64,000 bases of DNA from Entomortierella parvispora (Eukaryota > Mortierellomycota > Mortierellomycetes > Mortierellales > Mortierellaceae). This document shows, piece by piece, positions 33,150-44,478 of this stretch. The notes under the pieces were generated by a model. It did not search any database, was not told the origin of the DNA, and saw nothing but the letters and a program-made list of their open reading frames with translations. Position 1 is the stretch's first letter; every line of letters starts with the position of its first letter. Where the stretch lies: assembly GCA_963573315.1 (NCBI GenBank), contig OY752150.1:1860001-1924000 (forward strand). Reading direction: 5' to 3'. Both the position numbers and the translations under genes were made by a program.

Positions 33150-33368
33150 ATGCTTGCCCGCACCTGCATCACCTACGTTACCATTGTCGCCGTTGGCCTA
33201 CTCTCCATGACCAGCGCTGCTCCCGCTAATCCTGCTGTCGCCAAGGTCACTTTCGTCGAAGCCGTCCCTCAGAAGTTGAGTGGTCCTGACTTCCTCCCGG
33301 TCCCAAAGGAGCTGTTTCCCTTGTGCTGCGTCCATGAGATCTCCGAATGCTGTTATAGTGAACTTTAG
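33150..33368 (+). CDS. Very small secreted cysteine-containing protein
   Basis: A 72-residue reading from the ATG at 33150. The first 25 residues form a signal peptide (MLARTCITYVTIVAVGLLSM then TSAAPA). The mature peptide of under 50 residues ends in a cysteine-rich stretch, LCCVHEISECCYSEL, with two CC pairs. It has a TATA box and C/T-rich leader, which supports a real gene. No family is recognised. It could be a peptide effector or a cell-wall-associated peptide; this is only inference. It lies immediately before a block of duplicated, decayed DNA. Confidence 0.6.
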   Translation: MLARTCITYVTIVAVGLLSMTSAAPANPAVAKVTFVEAVPQKLSGPDFLPVPKELFPLCCVHEISECCYSEL

Positions 33369-33689
33369 ATCATCAAACACGGGATGCTGGTAGCTTAGGT
33401 CAATTGATCCTCAGTTTTTCTTCTCGGTTTAATTAAACAAAGAGAAAAGACCCGTTATTGAAGACCGTAACGATATTCTTGACATTAATATCTGATCTTT
33501 TTTTCCGATCGGTTTGCAGAAAATAGTCTGCTATAAGCCTACTTCAAACATGCAGCACTTTGGGGTCGTTTATACAGTGGAGGCATGCCTGCTATTTCTT
33601 TCTCCTAAAAGCGTAATTGCGCATTTGTTTAGGGCAAGTCTGAGTAGACTCGCCTCCAAAAGAAGTGCCGCCAGACCTTCATGCCACTT

Positions 33690-34540
33690 GATCTGAGTTT
33701 CATTCGAATCTGCTCAACTTCTCTCTTCACCGCCGCCAAAGAACGCTTTGGTGGTTTGGATATTCCAACGACGCTGATCTACTGGAAAGTTTCTGGTGCC
33801 TTCTTTGGCATGCCCGACTCTGTCGTCGATGTCGATACCATTGTGTCCGCTTATGGAGGACAACACGCTTCACCGTATCTTCTCTTGGAAGAAGCTAATC
33901 AAAGTTGATCTTGTAGCCATTCTCGGGGGGGGAGGGGGGCTCCTGTATCGCCTCGACATCTTTCAGAAGCGCGATGTTTTCTAGAAACAAGGTCGTGGAG
34001 TTTCGATCGTAGATACTGCCTCTTTGCCTCTTTGCAGGGAGTCCTTGCCCATCCCATGGTCATGACCCCTGTCTACGTTGTCGCCAGGTTTGGTGTTGTC
34101 GGTTTCACTAGTAATTCCAAGGGTTGAAACAAGGATTGCTGTATAAGAATAAGTACAAGCGTGTGCGCGTGAACGCCATTGCTCCAGGGACGACCGATAC
34201 TGCCATGTTGAACCATATTCACGGGATTATCAAAGATACTCATGCAAATGCAGCACCTGAAAAATAACATATCTGCAGGCTGTACACAGACCTGGGGCAG
34301 ATGAAGAACGCTTTCACGAGCAAGACGGGCTACCAAAGGTCTTTTTCATTAATGGCAGTTCAACTCCAGAGCTATATGAGCCCTAAAACCGATTTTACGA
34401 ACAGTGCACAGGGTCCTAATAGGGCCCCTGATAGTAGCCTCCCCCCCATTAGGGCTCCCTGATTACCCGTCTACAATGTCTGCTAGTTGTATCCTGATAT
34501 GGCAAGCAGAGTCTTTTTGTTCTGATCTTCCATCTGCCTT
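33690..34540 (+). pseudogene. Second, inverted copy of the SDR remnant
   Basis: The plus strand carries ERFGGLDI, VDTIVSAYGG, then after frame changes and stops VTPVYV, FGVVGFTSN and VNAIAPGTTDTAML, the same SDR segments as 1-765 on the minus strand. The match continues past the gene into TTACCCGTCTACAAT and CAAGCAGAGTC, shared with the left window edge. The NNAG motif is destroyed here (DIPTTLIY). Both copies are dead, and the shared flank shows a segmental duplication rather than two independent genes. Confidence 0.78.
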
Positions 34541-34703
34541 GCTATCGCCGGCGCGCGTCGGTTTCAAGGGCCATTCTACCTTAAGAAGCCCTAAGGCAAG
34601 CAATACAAATAGCCTACATTGCACCATGTTACATCACGAAAATTTGTGCCCAGTGCTTCTCACCGTGCCACCTCGCGTCTTGCTTCTTCTCGTTCCCGTC
34701 ACT

Positions 34704-35200
34704 TGTCGCCAACAAGGACTTGCCCAACCGTGGGTCAGGTGCTTCATTTTAAGGGGCCCAGTTCCCTCCACTATAAAAGAAACAGGCTGTGTTTACTTTT
34801 TTTTTTGGTCTCCTCTTTCCTCTTTCGGCCAATGTCTCAGTTGTTTTTTACCAGGTCACGTGCAATTCAATTGCCTGCCTGCCTGCAATGCAAGAGTCGG
34901 ACAGAGCATGGAACAGGGAACCCACAGACCATGGAGCTACAAAGGGAACATGGAGCGATAGACAGATACACTACAGAGGGACAGAAAGCAAGGAAATGCA
35001 ATGCAGAGTACGCATTCAATGTTTGAGTATGACAGAGCGCGGAACGACAGACGGAGCGTAGAACCCATAGACAGACCATGAACCTACAAACACAGCATGG
35101 AACGTCAGACAGAGTATGGAACAGTAGTCAAATGCACTGTAGAGGGACAGAAAACAGGGAATGCAATGCAGAAGGACAGAAAGCAAGGAATGCAATGCAG
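34704..35200 (+). repeat. Copy 2 of the 0.5-kb dispersed direct repeat
   Basis: Same unit as 20917-21424, in the same orientation, at about 95% identity by eye in the front half. The CATGCATGCATGCAATG tract of copy 1 is CTGCCTGCCTGCAATG here, and an extra segment (GTTTGAGTATGACAGAGCG) is inserted near 35.03 kb. It starts about 165 bp after the SDR remnant. Confidence 0.85.
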
Positions 35201-35346
35201 ACAGAGTATGCATTCAATATTTGAGTATGACAGAGCGTGGAATGACCCCCTCGTTGTTTTGTTAATCTCAACTAGCGGCTCGGAAGTCCCGTCATTACTC
35301 ACAACAGATATGTTCGTCCCCAGTAGACCTATTATATGGTAGCAAA

Positions 35347-35622
35347 GGCCCCTCGATCCACTTGCCCCTCGATCCACTTGCCCCTGACACCTACAGCTTC
35401 AGACGGCGCTACTACGATCAAAAATGAGGTACGTACTGCACAACAAGCACCACGAGGGTAAGGTAGGAATATAGGTGAAAGGAATGAAGAGTCTTTTTTT
35501 TATCTGGTTTATTTGTCTCCAAGAAATCATGCCCCTACAACTTCAGGCGGCACTTCTGTGATCAAAAATGAGGCACGGCAAGCACTACGAGGGTGGTATC
35601 AAACGGTAAAAACACAAGTGAA
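35347..35622 (+). repeat. Tandem repeats next to the 0.5-kb repeat
   Basis: A 17-bp unit (CCCCTCGATCCACTTGC) is repeated at 35347-35384. A longer unit of about 90 bp, carrying CTACA(G/A)CTTCAG(A/G)CGGC and GATCAAAAATGAGG then CACGAGGG, occurs at 35390-35480 and again, diverged, at 35535-35622. No coding potential is visible. Confidence 0.65.
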
Positions 35623-35866
35623 GAAAATTATTATAATAAATATACTATGTGTGAGGGGTCGAGGGGCCTGGGTTGGGGTCAGTTGGTGACTCTCGGCTAC
35701 GTTCCTCCTGTGCGCGGCGCCGATGCTCGTTTCGGTGAATAATTTTGTTGACTACTCGTCAATGGACGTTGTCACCTCGGTGGCGCCAAAAGGTTGGTCC
35801 TCAAGGATGTGGAGAAAGTGAAATATCTAGATCTGATGAAGGACGGATGTTAGAAGCGCAATTGCA

Positions 35867-36656
35867 CTAATATTGCTCGTGGAAAGGATATGCTAATGTT
35901 CTCCATAGAGAAGTTCGATGAACTGTCATGAGAAATCCATGTCTCCGACGTGTGGCTAGCGACGAGCGCCAAACTTGGAGCTTCCGCGGGCATGTGAAAA
36001 TCATGTGGCGGTCGGTCTCCTGCTCTGCTCCGCAGATTGCCCAGGTCTCCTCGAAGGTCTCTTCCATGATGGATGTAGATTTCGAGAGGAGAGTTTGTTG
36101 ATTAGAAGGCGCCACCATATCGCGCGAGTAGTGTGAGGGATGTCGGCCTTCCAAAACTGGGTTGTAAGGTTTTGTCCGAGTGTGTTGCCCAGGGGGGGCT
36201 GCTTCCTCTTCCTTTTCCTTGCTCATCATGAGCAGTCTTCGTAGGGCCCCAGTGGACATATTGCCCAGGTTCATGTCTGATCTCAGTTGTGAGCCGTAGG
36301 ATTTGATCCGCTGGCGCAGAGACACAGTGGTGTCGATCCAGATGTCTTGGTCGGGACGAAGAGCTTGTTGATGATCCCCAGAGAGATCATCATATGGCAC
36401 AAGGAATAACGCCGTGGTCCAAATCTACATGGGTTTAGAACAGCGCCACGCAAGCTTATAGGTGCACCAGTGAGAACAGGAGTTCCTCCGGATCCTTCTG
36501 ATGTTGATGTAGAACCTGGGGACCGAAGGTCATGATCACCAGAAGATCCATGTAAGGACCATCGTGTGCTAGAGCACCAGCACCCTGCCAATGTAAAGGA
36601 CCTCCAAAGTTTGCTAAAGAACTACCTACGCCACTAATTTCACATGCCTCCAGCAC
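35867..36656 (-). pseudogene. Degenerate LINE (non-LTR retrotransposon) 3' fragment
   Basis: The minus strand from 36656 to 35867 reads as a broken protein whose tail holds CGAEQETDRHMIFTCPRKLQVW, the C-x-H-C zinc-binding motif that closes many LINE reverse transcriptases (zf-RVT type). Upstream pieces (HDGPYMDLLVIMTFGPQ; GTPVLTGAPISLRG) lie in other frames, so the copy has frameshifts. The reverse transcriptase core itself is absent. The family cannot be named from this tail. Confidence 0.55.
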
Positions 36657-36845
36657 TGGGAAGTAGAGTATAGGTCTACCACGGATAGACGACTTTTTTT
36701 ACATAGGAAGAAAGAACCATTAGTACAGTAGACAGTTCCTTTTGCTCAAGGGGCCCTCGCTCCCATAATTGTTGCATTATTATAATTTTTTGTGCGAGGT
36801 ATGTTGTCATCGCGCGTACTTTATTTATACGAGGGAATGAATAGC

Positions 36846-38215
36846 CTATGAAAGGTGAAGTACCCTCGAAGGAGATTGGAGGGAGTCACTGTTATGATGC
36901 TCATCCAATGATTCTTCTCTCAATCCTATTTTGGACGGTGAGAGTCTTGTCAGACATAGTTCCGGAAAAGTGATTAGCAAGATCCGTAGGGCTTTCTCTG
37001 CGTCCTTGTTCCCAGTAATAGTCAGATTCTCAGTTCCTGGTGGGAAACGTTCAATTATTTTGCGAGTGATTTGGGCAGGGATTGAATTGTCATCCTCACA
37101 TGGCTTCATGATATCGTCCAGACAAATGGTGACATTTTTCTCAATGCCAGGTTTCAAAATATTTCACAGAATGGCACTTCGAATTGCGACAGAGTGAAAA
37201 CGGTGATCGGCATGACGGATACAGATGCATAGCCGACAAGCGCTAATCTTCTCAGAAAATAATTCAAAAGGGTGACCGAACTTGCTCCGTAACTGACCGC
37301 AAGAGAGAATATCGCCCGAGAGAATAAGCGGATCCTGTCTTTCCCTTTAACAAATAGCTGTGTCCTGTCGATGAGTTCAAACCCCTCTGTAAACCGTCCT
37401 GGCCCTACCCTAATGTTGCCATTGTTGAGTCCTTCTGTTATAAGTAGCTATAAGCTCGAACTCCGATCACTAACTTCTTGTTTTTTTCGATGTCTGAGGT
37501 TTTCACAACTTTCGGTCTACCATTGTACTGAGTTTAGCGTTCTTCTGTTGGGACGCTAGACGGAAAAACATCCAGCGGTTCGGTATGAGGATCAATCCCA
37601 GAGTCACGGAAGTATATTTCAGCACACGATATCCTGAAGTTATTTTCGCCTGAAACGATACCTGCACCTATTAAACGCTCCAGTCCATTTTCATCGCCGC
37701 ATTCGATAAGAGAGAGGTGTCCAGAAATTACTGATTCGTGTGTATCTTTGAGCCGATCCTCGAAGTTGGCTATATCGTCTTCCGCCTTTTCCAGAGAAGG
37801 GCTGATTTACGACATGCTGTATTCTTCCTGAAAAATTGATTGTAGTAACTCTTGGGCTTCCACGGATAAATCATTGCACCTCCGTTAATATGGAATGGGG
37901 CGGCATTCAAGTTGTATATCACAGGTAACAGAATATTGGAGGAGACCGAGCGACACATATTCTCCCAGATTGTTGATGGGTCTTCCTGGGTAGAATATAA
38001 CCGTTTCCTTCCGGGATCTACAGTTGCAGCTGAGACTCCTGCGACTTGAACATGGCAACCCCTGCAATGTCATCTGGCCTTTTTTCTTGCTACATCTCGG
38101 GTGCATTTTGGACAAGCAACGCGATTTTCATCGACATCTGAACCCTGGCATAGAGGACGAAATGCAAGCGCCTCACCTCCTTCGGAAATCACCAGATCCT
38201 AACACTTCAGAATGA
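36846..38215 (-). pseudogene. Unidentified degenerate protein gene
   Basis: The minus strand shows protein-like pieces in changing frames: a possible zinc knuckle (CPKCTRDVARKKA then CRGCHVQ) near 38.1 kb, YPWKPKSYYNQFFRK near 37.85 kb, EDRLKDTHESVISGHLSLIE near 37.7 kb and ITRKIIERFPPGTENLTITG near 37.05 kb. Stops and frame changes separate them. I do not recognise the family and the pieces may not all belong to one gene. Confidence 0.35.
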
Positions 38216-38389
38216 AAGAGATTACATTCGCGCATTCGTGTTTTGAGAGAAATAAATATATACCTTTGATATTGTTGGAATTTCTTGTCGGTACTGAAAC
38301 AATGGAAAAAGGTCTAATAAAGAATGCAGGAGACAAAGTTCCCATTGCCACGAAGCCTCTGAGAAATTGATCGAGACGAAGAAATAAGG

Positions 38390-41300
38390 AAGTTTTTGAG
38401 CAGATGAAAGCTGGTCGAGATGAAAGCAATGAGGGAACTTTTGAGCTATACGAACTTTTGGGTCAATGCTTGGGATGCAACAGGACGGAGTGGAGATCAA
38501 AAAGGGAGGGAGAGAGGGAGAAAAGAAATGAGGTTTATTATATTGCTTGTATGAACTGATATATGTATAGGTGAAAATCGCGTGATGATACTTGAAAAAT
38601 GAGTCCATGCTGTTGCTTGTAGGCTGTGACCATCTCCGAGCAGCTTTTCATTCCTGTTAGTGAAAGCCACTCGTTGAATGAGCTGTCATAGCCTTCCATC
38701 TGACCAGGAATTGGAGGTAGTTCTTGCGGAAGTGGCGATACTCCAAGATTTCCTCCACTTCGAGTTCTTTTTCGCCATAGCTGATGGTGGGTTCTGGCGG
38801 TGCCTTTACACGAGTGCCAAGTGCTTCTGGAGATCGCAAGTAGGGTCGGAAGACATCGACTGGGAATAATCGTGGAACTTGTAGAACGGTGGAAGCTCGA
38901 CATGGAAGGTGACTGGCGAGTGTTGTTCTAAGAATGTGAAGGGCCCAAGATGCTGCGGTTGTAACTTACCTGATGGTGACGCTGTCTGCTGAGATCGTGA
39001 TGTTAATGGCACGCAGTAGGACTTGGTCGCCGACTTTGAATTTGTGATTACGTCGTCGCCTGTTTGCCTGCTTCTCCTGGTGGTCCTGGGCGCGTTGCAG
39101 TGCGTCCTGTGCGAGGATTAATGTTGTTGCTTGGTCCTTGAGGAAAGACTCGACAGTGGGGACTGAGCTGTTCGGTACAATGAAAAGCGCTGCAGGGATA
39201 CGAGGGTGCTGGCTGATGTTGAGGAGGGATGGTAAGTATCCTGTGGAACTGTTGACATCTTTGTTGTAGGTGAATTCCAGTGCCGGAAGAAGCTGGTCAT
39301 AGTTAAACTGCTTTGCGTCAATGAAAGCCCGCAACATAGTGTTAAAGTGTTTTGTTCATGGCCTCCGTCTGTCCATCCGTCTGCGGGTGGTAGGCCGTGG
39401 ACAACGCTAGTTTCACATCCAGTAGCTTGTGCAACTCCTGTCAGGAGCTGTTAGTGAACTGAGTGTCGCACTCTGAGATGATAGACGTGAGGAGGCCATG
39501 CAGCTTAAAAATGTTGTCGAAGAGCTGATGGGCGACGTCGACAACTGTGGCTGGCAGTAACGGTGCTGGGGACAAGGTGCGCAACTTTGGTGAGTTTGTC
39601 GACAAAGGCAGAGATGGCGTTGAAGACGCGGGCTGTGGGGAAGTGCGCCGACAAAATCCATGGTGACGACCTCCCAGCGTTGGGACGAGATTGGGATCGG
39701 TTGCAAGAGTCCTGCAGGTCTATCCTGTGACGCTTTGTTCCTCTGGCACTTCTGGAGGTCACCACGTACAACTGGGTGTCTTTGGCGATTGGGCATCGTG
39801 CAAAAGGGTGAGGCGGACTGGAGAGTGTCGAGGGATGGCCAAGGTGGTTGATCCTCGCCGAGTGTAATAAAGGAGGTCGTTCTGGAACGAGTATCCACTG
39901 GCAATCTTCCCTTCCAGACAATCCTTGTAAGTGGGGCCAAGGCGAAGGTCGACGGTATAGTCCTGGACAAGCTGGTCACGGACGTCGGAAGACAGAGAGA
40001 CGCTGGGGTTGTGGAGCACGACGAGATCAGGGTCACGGTAGTCCGGTCGTCGAGAGAGAGAGCGTCGGGCACAATGTTGTCAACTCCTCGCTTGTACGTG
40101 AAGTCAAAGTCGTACTCCTGCAACAACTCAATCCAGCGGGCCTGTCGATGAATGAGCTTGGGCTGCGTGGGAAAATGACAGAGCCTGGTGTGGTCGGTGA
40201 TGACAGTGAGCTTTATGCCGTCGAAGCAAAGCGCGAAGGGCGTGGACGACAGCTAACAGTTCAGTGCTTACAGTGCCTGCTAGTGGGTGGGGTAGTTCCG
40301 TTCGGCGGATTGTAGCAGAACTGCGCACGGGTGAGCTGAAAACTGATGTTGTTGATTCGATTGACAAGATTAGCAACGGCGGGGGTGTCCATGTTGTCAT
40401 TCCATAGCCATGATGGAGTGGTGCGTGGCGGTGGCGCCGGCAACAGTGGGGTGCGGGCAGAGCACTCGTAAGTTTGGTCAAATTGCTCAGCGATGTTGCA
40501 CAAGTCGCGGATGGTTTGTTGAGCTTGTACTGTAGGCAGGGAGGGCCTGTCCATGATCCTTGGGTGTGTCCTTCAAGAAGGACAACGTAGCGGCTTGCTC
40601 AAGGCTGAGCCGAACCTCATCATTCATGTCGTAGGGGGTCAGGAAGGACATGTACTTCCGGGTGCGCGCCTGATGTCGAATGCATCTGATTACCTACAGT
40701 ACCTGGTCGATAAAGCCGGCGGGCTGAAAAGCTGCGCGAAAGTCTTTGACAAACTCAGGCCAGGAGGCGTTATCTCTGACCATGTTTCCATCTCACCGCA
40801 GTATATCTCCGGTCAGGAAGATAGCGGCATGCAGGGTGCGCTGGTCATCAGGGATACGGGCACCCTTGAAGAACCGGATGACCGCAAATCTCAGTCTGTC
40901 GCATTCTCCTTTGTAGTGCTCGGGTTGAGGCAAGCGGATGGCGGACGAGAAGGCAATAGAGGTAGGGGTCTGGGCTGCGGCAGGGTGTGCGGCGTCGGGA
41001 GAACTCATGATGGGGCCATGGAACAGGTGGGCGAGGGCGTCCATGGAATCAAGGAGTGTTAGTGAGGACGGTGTGGCAGGGTCCAAGGGTCAGGGGCCAG
41101 TAAATCGCTACCGTCAATAGGTCTACAGGGGACAAGCACGCTCTGTTGTAAGCAATGAGGGAACTTTTGAGCCATTGGTCGAGATCAAGAAAACAATGAG
41201 GGAACTTTTGAGCCATTGGTCGAGATCAAGAAAACAATGAGGGAACTTTTGAGCCATTGGTCGAGATCAAGAAAACAATGAGGGAACTTTTGAGCCATTG

Positions 41301-41470
41301 GTCGAGATCAAGAAAACAATGAGGGAACTTTCGAGCCATTGGTCGAGATCAAGAAAACAATGAGGGAACTTTTGAGCCATTGGTCGAGATCAAGAAAAAC
41401 AATGAGGGAACTTTTGAGCCACCGCGTATTTAGTCGAGATGAAAACAATGAGGAGACTTTTGAGCCACTG
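38390..41470 (-). mobile_element. Deleted Ty3/gypsy (chromovirus-type) LTR retrotransposon
   Basis: Order on the minus strand: gag-like piece (40790-41086, MDPATPSSLTLLDSMDALAH then LPQPEHYKGE), gag tail to about 40370, then directly an RNase H piece (TELLAVVHALRALL, 40250) and LLQEYDFDFTYKRGVDNIVPDALS (40110). Broken integrase follows (WEVVTMDFVGALPHSP, 39650; ALEFTYNKDVNSSTGYLP, 39280), then KFKVGDQVLL and a chromodomain (EVEEILEYRH...FLVRWKGYDSSFNEW, 38690-38790). Protease and most reverse transcriptase are missing, so gag is fused to RNase H by an internal deletion. Frameshifts are frequent, so the copy is dead. Related 41-bp units at both ends suggest the LTRs contain a minisatellite. 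Confidence 0.85.
41153..41470 (+). repeat. 41-bp minisatellite at the upstream end of the Ty3/gypsy element
   Basis: Six near-identical units containing AATGAGGGAACTTTTGAGCC and ATTGGTCGAGATCAAGAAAAC run head to tail, followed by two diverged units. Two diverged relatives (GAAAGCAATGAGGGAACTTTT; GATCGAGACGAAGAAATAAGG) lie at 38.36-38.45 kb beyond the other end of the element. Confidence 0.9.
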
Positions 41471-41636
41471 GGGACTTTTTTTAAAAATGGTCGAGATATT
41501 ATAATAAAAAGCAATGAACTGTCCAAAGGGAACTTTAGCATTTGGCCGCTACTGGACTATGTAGTACCCTGGGCGAACCCGCACATAGACCGATTTTTTT
41601 CCAAATGCACCTTGCGAATCCTGGGGCTGCAAAGAT

Positions 41637-42490
41637 ATGGTTCCAATGACCCATTGCAGGAGTATCAATGACCCAAGTATCAAAGCACCATCACTTGATC
41701 TTGTTATTACGGAGGGACCACAGAAAAAAGACAGGACGCCAACATCGGACATTATCATTACCGTAAAGATTCCCTCACTGCAATCATCTCCAAAGGGCAA
41801 AATCATCCTCTCTTATACGGAACAAAGCTCGCATCCACCAACACCCAATCTTTTGCTTGTACGGGAAATGATGGAGCAAAAGATCAAAGTAGGGGACATT
41901 ACCGATTTTTGTGGTGTTTACACAACTGAAGAATATCTTTTCGGGGAGCGTGGACACACGCACAAATTCACCCTCAATAAGCCGCCAAAGACGTTCCCCG
42001 CCATTCGGACCTATGTAAATCTGACTGTGGCCCGTCAATATGAAGAAACGGTAGGTCCCTCTGTTGACTGTATTGAACCAGGGTGAAGGACCAAAGAGTA
42101 AAGGGGAGAAAAGTTGGCTCACATTAATCTCCATCATCCTTCCACTAGGTGTCCGAAACACCGCAGGATACCTCGGCGCTCAGGTATCTTGGGCGCGAGC
42201 AGTCTCTGTAGCGAGAAGGTTCGTTCGCTTCAGCACCTCGACAACAGCGACAAACTAAGGAATCTGGACAGCGGACATATGACAACTGGGATCAGCAATC
42301 AGATTGGGGTCCTGCACAGCAACAGCAAAACTGGGATGCTGAACAAGACCCGTACCAGACCACAGTTCTCTCTGCTATTAGAGAAACAGTCTTCCTTCTT
42401 TACAGTTCTATCCCCAGCTGTGCATGGTAACAAGGTTCCATCGTTCCCGACCTCCCCCCCCCCCATGTCCGCTGTGTCAAGGACTGACAG
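41637..42490 (+). pseudogene. Unidentified, probably broken gene
   Basis: An open reading to 42086 includes QKIKVGDITDFCGVYTTEEY and RGHTHKFTLNKPPKTFPAI. A GTAGGT donor after YEET and a CCACTAG acceptor near 42150 would continue in frame to VSETPQDTSALRYLGREQSL, then a TAG stop, then a Gln/Trp/Asp-rich stretch (WDQQSDWGPAQQQQNWDAEQ). The reverse strand is also open in part, so the strand is not certain. Its start contains the short module DPSIKAPSLDL, whose DNA recurs at 49.4 and 60.4 kb. No function can be given. Confidence 0.35.
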
Positions 42491-42635
42491 ACGGATGTAG
42501 TTGAAATGGGACGACAGACTTAAATCTGTGAGTGAAAACAAAACAAGTTCTTCCCGTTCTGTTCTCTTTTGAACATTAAACGATGTTTCTATAATAATCA
42601 AGCAAAAATAACAATGAAAGATTACTTTTTCTAAA

Positions 42636-44478
42636 CTAGATCAAGTAAGAGACGATCCTCTTCCACAAAGGACGATGGGCAACCAAATCTCGCTTATCGG
42701 CCTCAGTGGGGACAAAGCGACCAGTATCCAAGTCCGCGTCCTCTGCAAGAATAAAGGGAGTCTTGCGTACAATCTTGTAACCGGTATAGAGGAAAGCAGA
42801 GCAAACCCAAGTGAACCAAGCTCCCAACAAGTTTTGATACCACAAATCACGATATGATTTGTAAGTGTTCAAAGCGTCGGTACCAGCGTCGGCACCAGGG
42901 TAAGCGGGGAATCCAATCACAGACAAGTAACAAGTGGCAATGATACAGCCAAGACCAATCAAAGTGGCCAAGATGTTACCATAGGGGTAACCCCAAGCGA
43001 CATACGGTAAGTCGGAAACTGGACGACATTGCTTGTTCCAGCAATAACGGAAACGGAAGTGAAGGAGAAGAGTAAAAATCCAAGTTTGGAAGATGATGGA
43101 TCCACAGATGGAAACCAACCAACGGAAGACCGTACCGGATCCAATAAAGATTGTCAAAAGGGACAAGCCAGAGAACAAGGTGATGACACCCAAGGCGACC
43201 AATGGAACACCACGGGCATTGGTATAACCGATCGACTTGTGGGCCCATCCGTTACGAGCCAAGGACAACAACATACGGGTCGCAACGTAAAAGTCAGAGT
43301 TGATGGCGGAGAAGACCGAGGTGAAGATGACGGCGTTCATGTAATTTGCAGTACCCTTCATACCAGCCCTAATAAAGACCAAGGTGAAAGGAGCATCCGA
43401 AGCCGTGTTGGCCGCCTTGTTGATCAAGGGGTCATTGTTGTCAATGATGGAGCCAATAAGGAAGATCGAGACAATGTAAAAGAAGGCAATACGAAAAAAG
43501 ACTATGTTGACGGCCTTGGGGACATGCTTATGAGGGTTACGAGACTCAGCAGCGGTAACACCAGTCAGCTCAGTACCACTATAAGCATAACCGACAGCGA
43601 CCAAAGTGTTGATAAAAGCTAGGAAGCCTCCCTTAAAGGGTGCACCATCCACATGCCAGTTCTTGACACCATAGGTGACACCACCGACAGCACCAGCATC
43701 GACCAAGATACCACAAATGATAAAGATGATGATGGTCAAAACCTTGAGGATCGCAAACCAATATGCGAGTTCACCATAAGTCTTGATACCGACACTGTTG
43801 ATAAAGACCATGACGATAATAATCAACAATGGAACCACCCAAGCAGGGAACTTGGAATCGTCGGGCAACCAAAAATCGACAATGACAGCAGAGGCAGACA
43901 GTTGGGCGGGGATAGTCAAAGCCCAGTTGATGAAATACATCCAAGTCATTTGAAAGGAGAGGGCTTCATCAAAGACACGCCCTCCCCATGAGTTGAAGGC
44001 GCCGGGCAAAGGCAGCAAGGTTGCGATTTCTCCAATGGCTTGGCAGACGAAAAGCAGCCACACACCAACAACCACGTAAGCGAGCACTGTCATATTTTTT
44101 TTTTACCAAACAGAGAAAACATATATGTTAGTTCGGTTAGTTTCACGAATGATCGATATTAAAAATGACTAGCCTAGAACATGCGCAAAGGGAGGCGGAT
44201 GGTATGGAGGAGGGATTGTATTTACAGGCACCACCGGGGCCGGCAATGGCAATGGTTTGCCCAGAAGTTAAGAAGAGACCGGTACCGATCGTTCCTGAGA
44301 TAGCAATCATGACCATATGGCGAAGACGAAGACCGCGCTTCAAGTCCTCATGTTCCCTGGCAGGAGGGTAGCCCTCTTGTTCCCTGGCAAGAGGGTCCTG
44401 TTCCCTGGCAAGATGAGGCTCCGAGACATCGACATCGTATCTATCGTGGGCACCGCTCTCCTCGTACTTATCGTTCAT
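42636..44478 (-). CDS. Amino-acid permease (fungal AAT/APC family, 2 exons)
   Basis: Exons 44226-44478 and 42636-44086 join across a 139-bp intron (CCT|GTAAAT donor; GACAG acceptor) to restore GPGGALLAYVVVG, and give 567 residues. A hydrophilic N-terminus with three tandem AREQE/LAREQ-like repeats precedes LKRGLRLRHMVMIAISGTIGTGLFLTSG, the first transmembrane segment and the helix-breaking substrate motif of this family. Twelve hydrophobic segments follow, including GELAYWFAILKV, GYAYSGTELTGVTAAE, the ANYMNAVIFTSVFSAINSDFYVATRML region, and RPVSDLPY. It imports amino acids with protons across the plasma membrane. The specificity is unknown. An A10 tract lies just before the acceptor site. Confidence 0.94.

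Noticed and set aside
40553-41062. Plus-strand 169-residue reading
   Set aside because: Antisense of the retrotransposon gag region.
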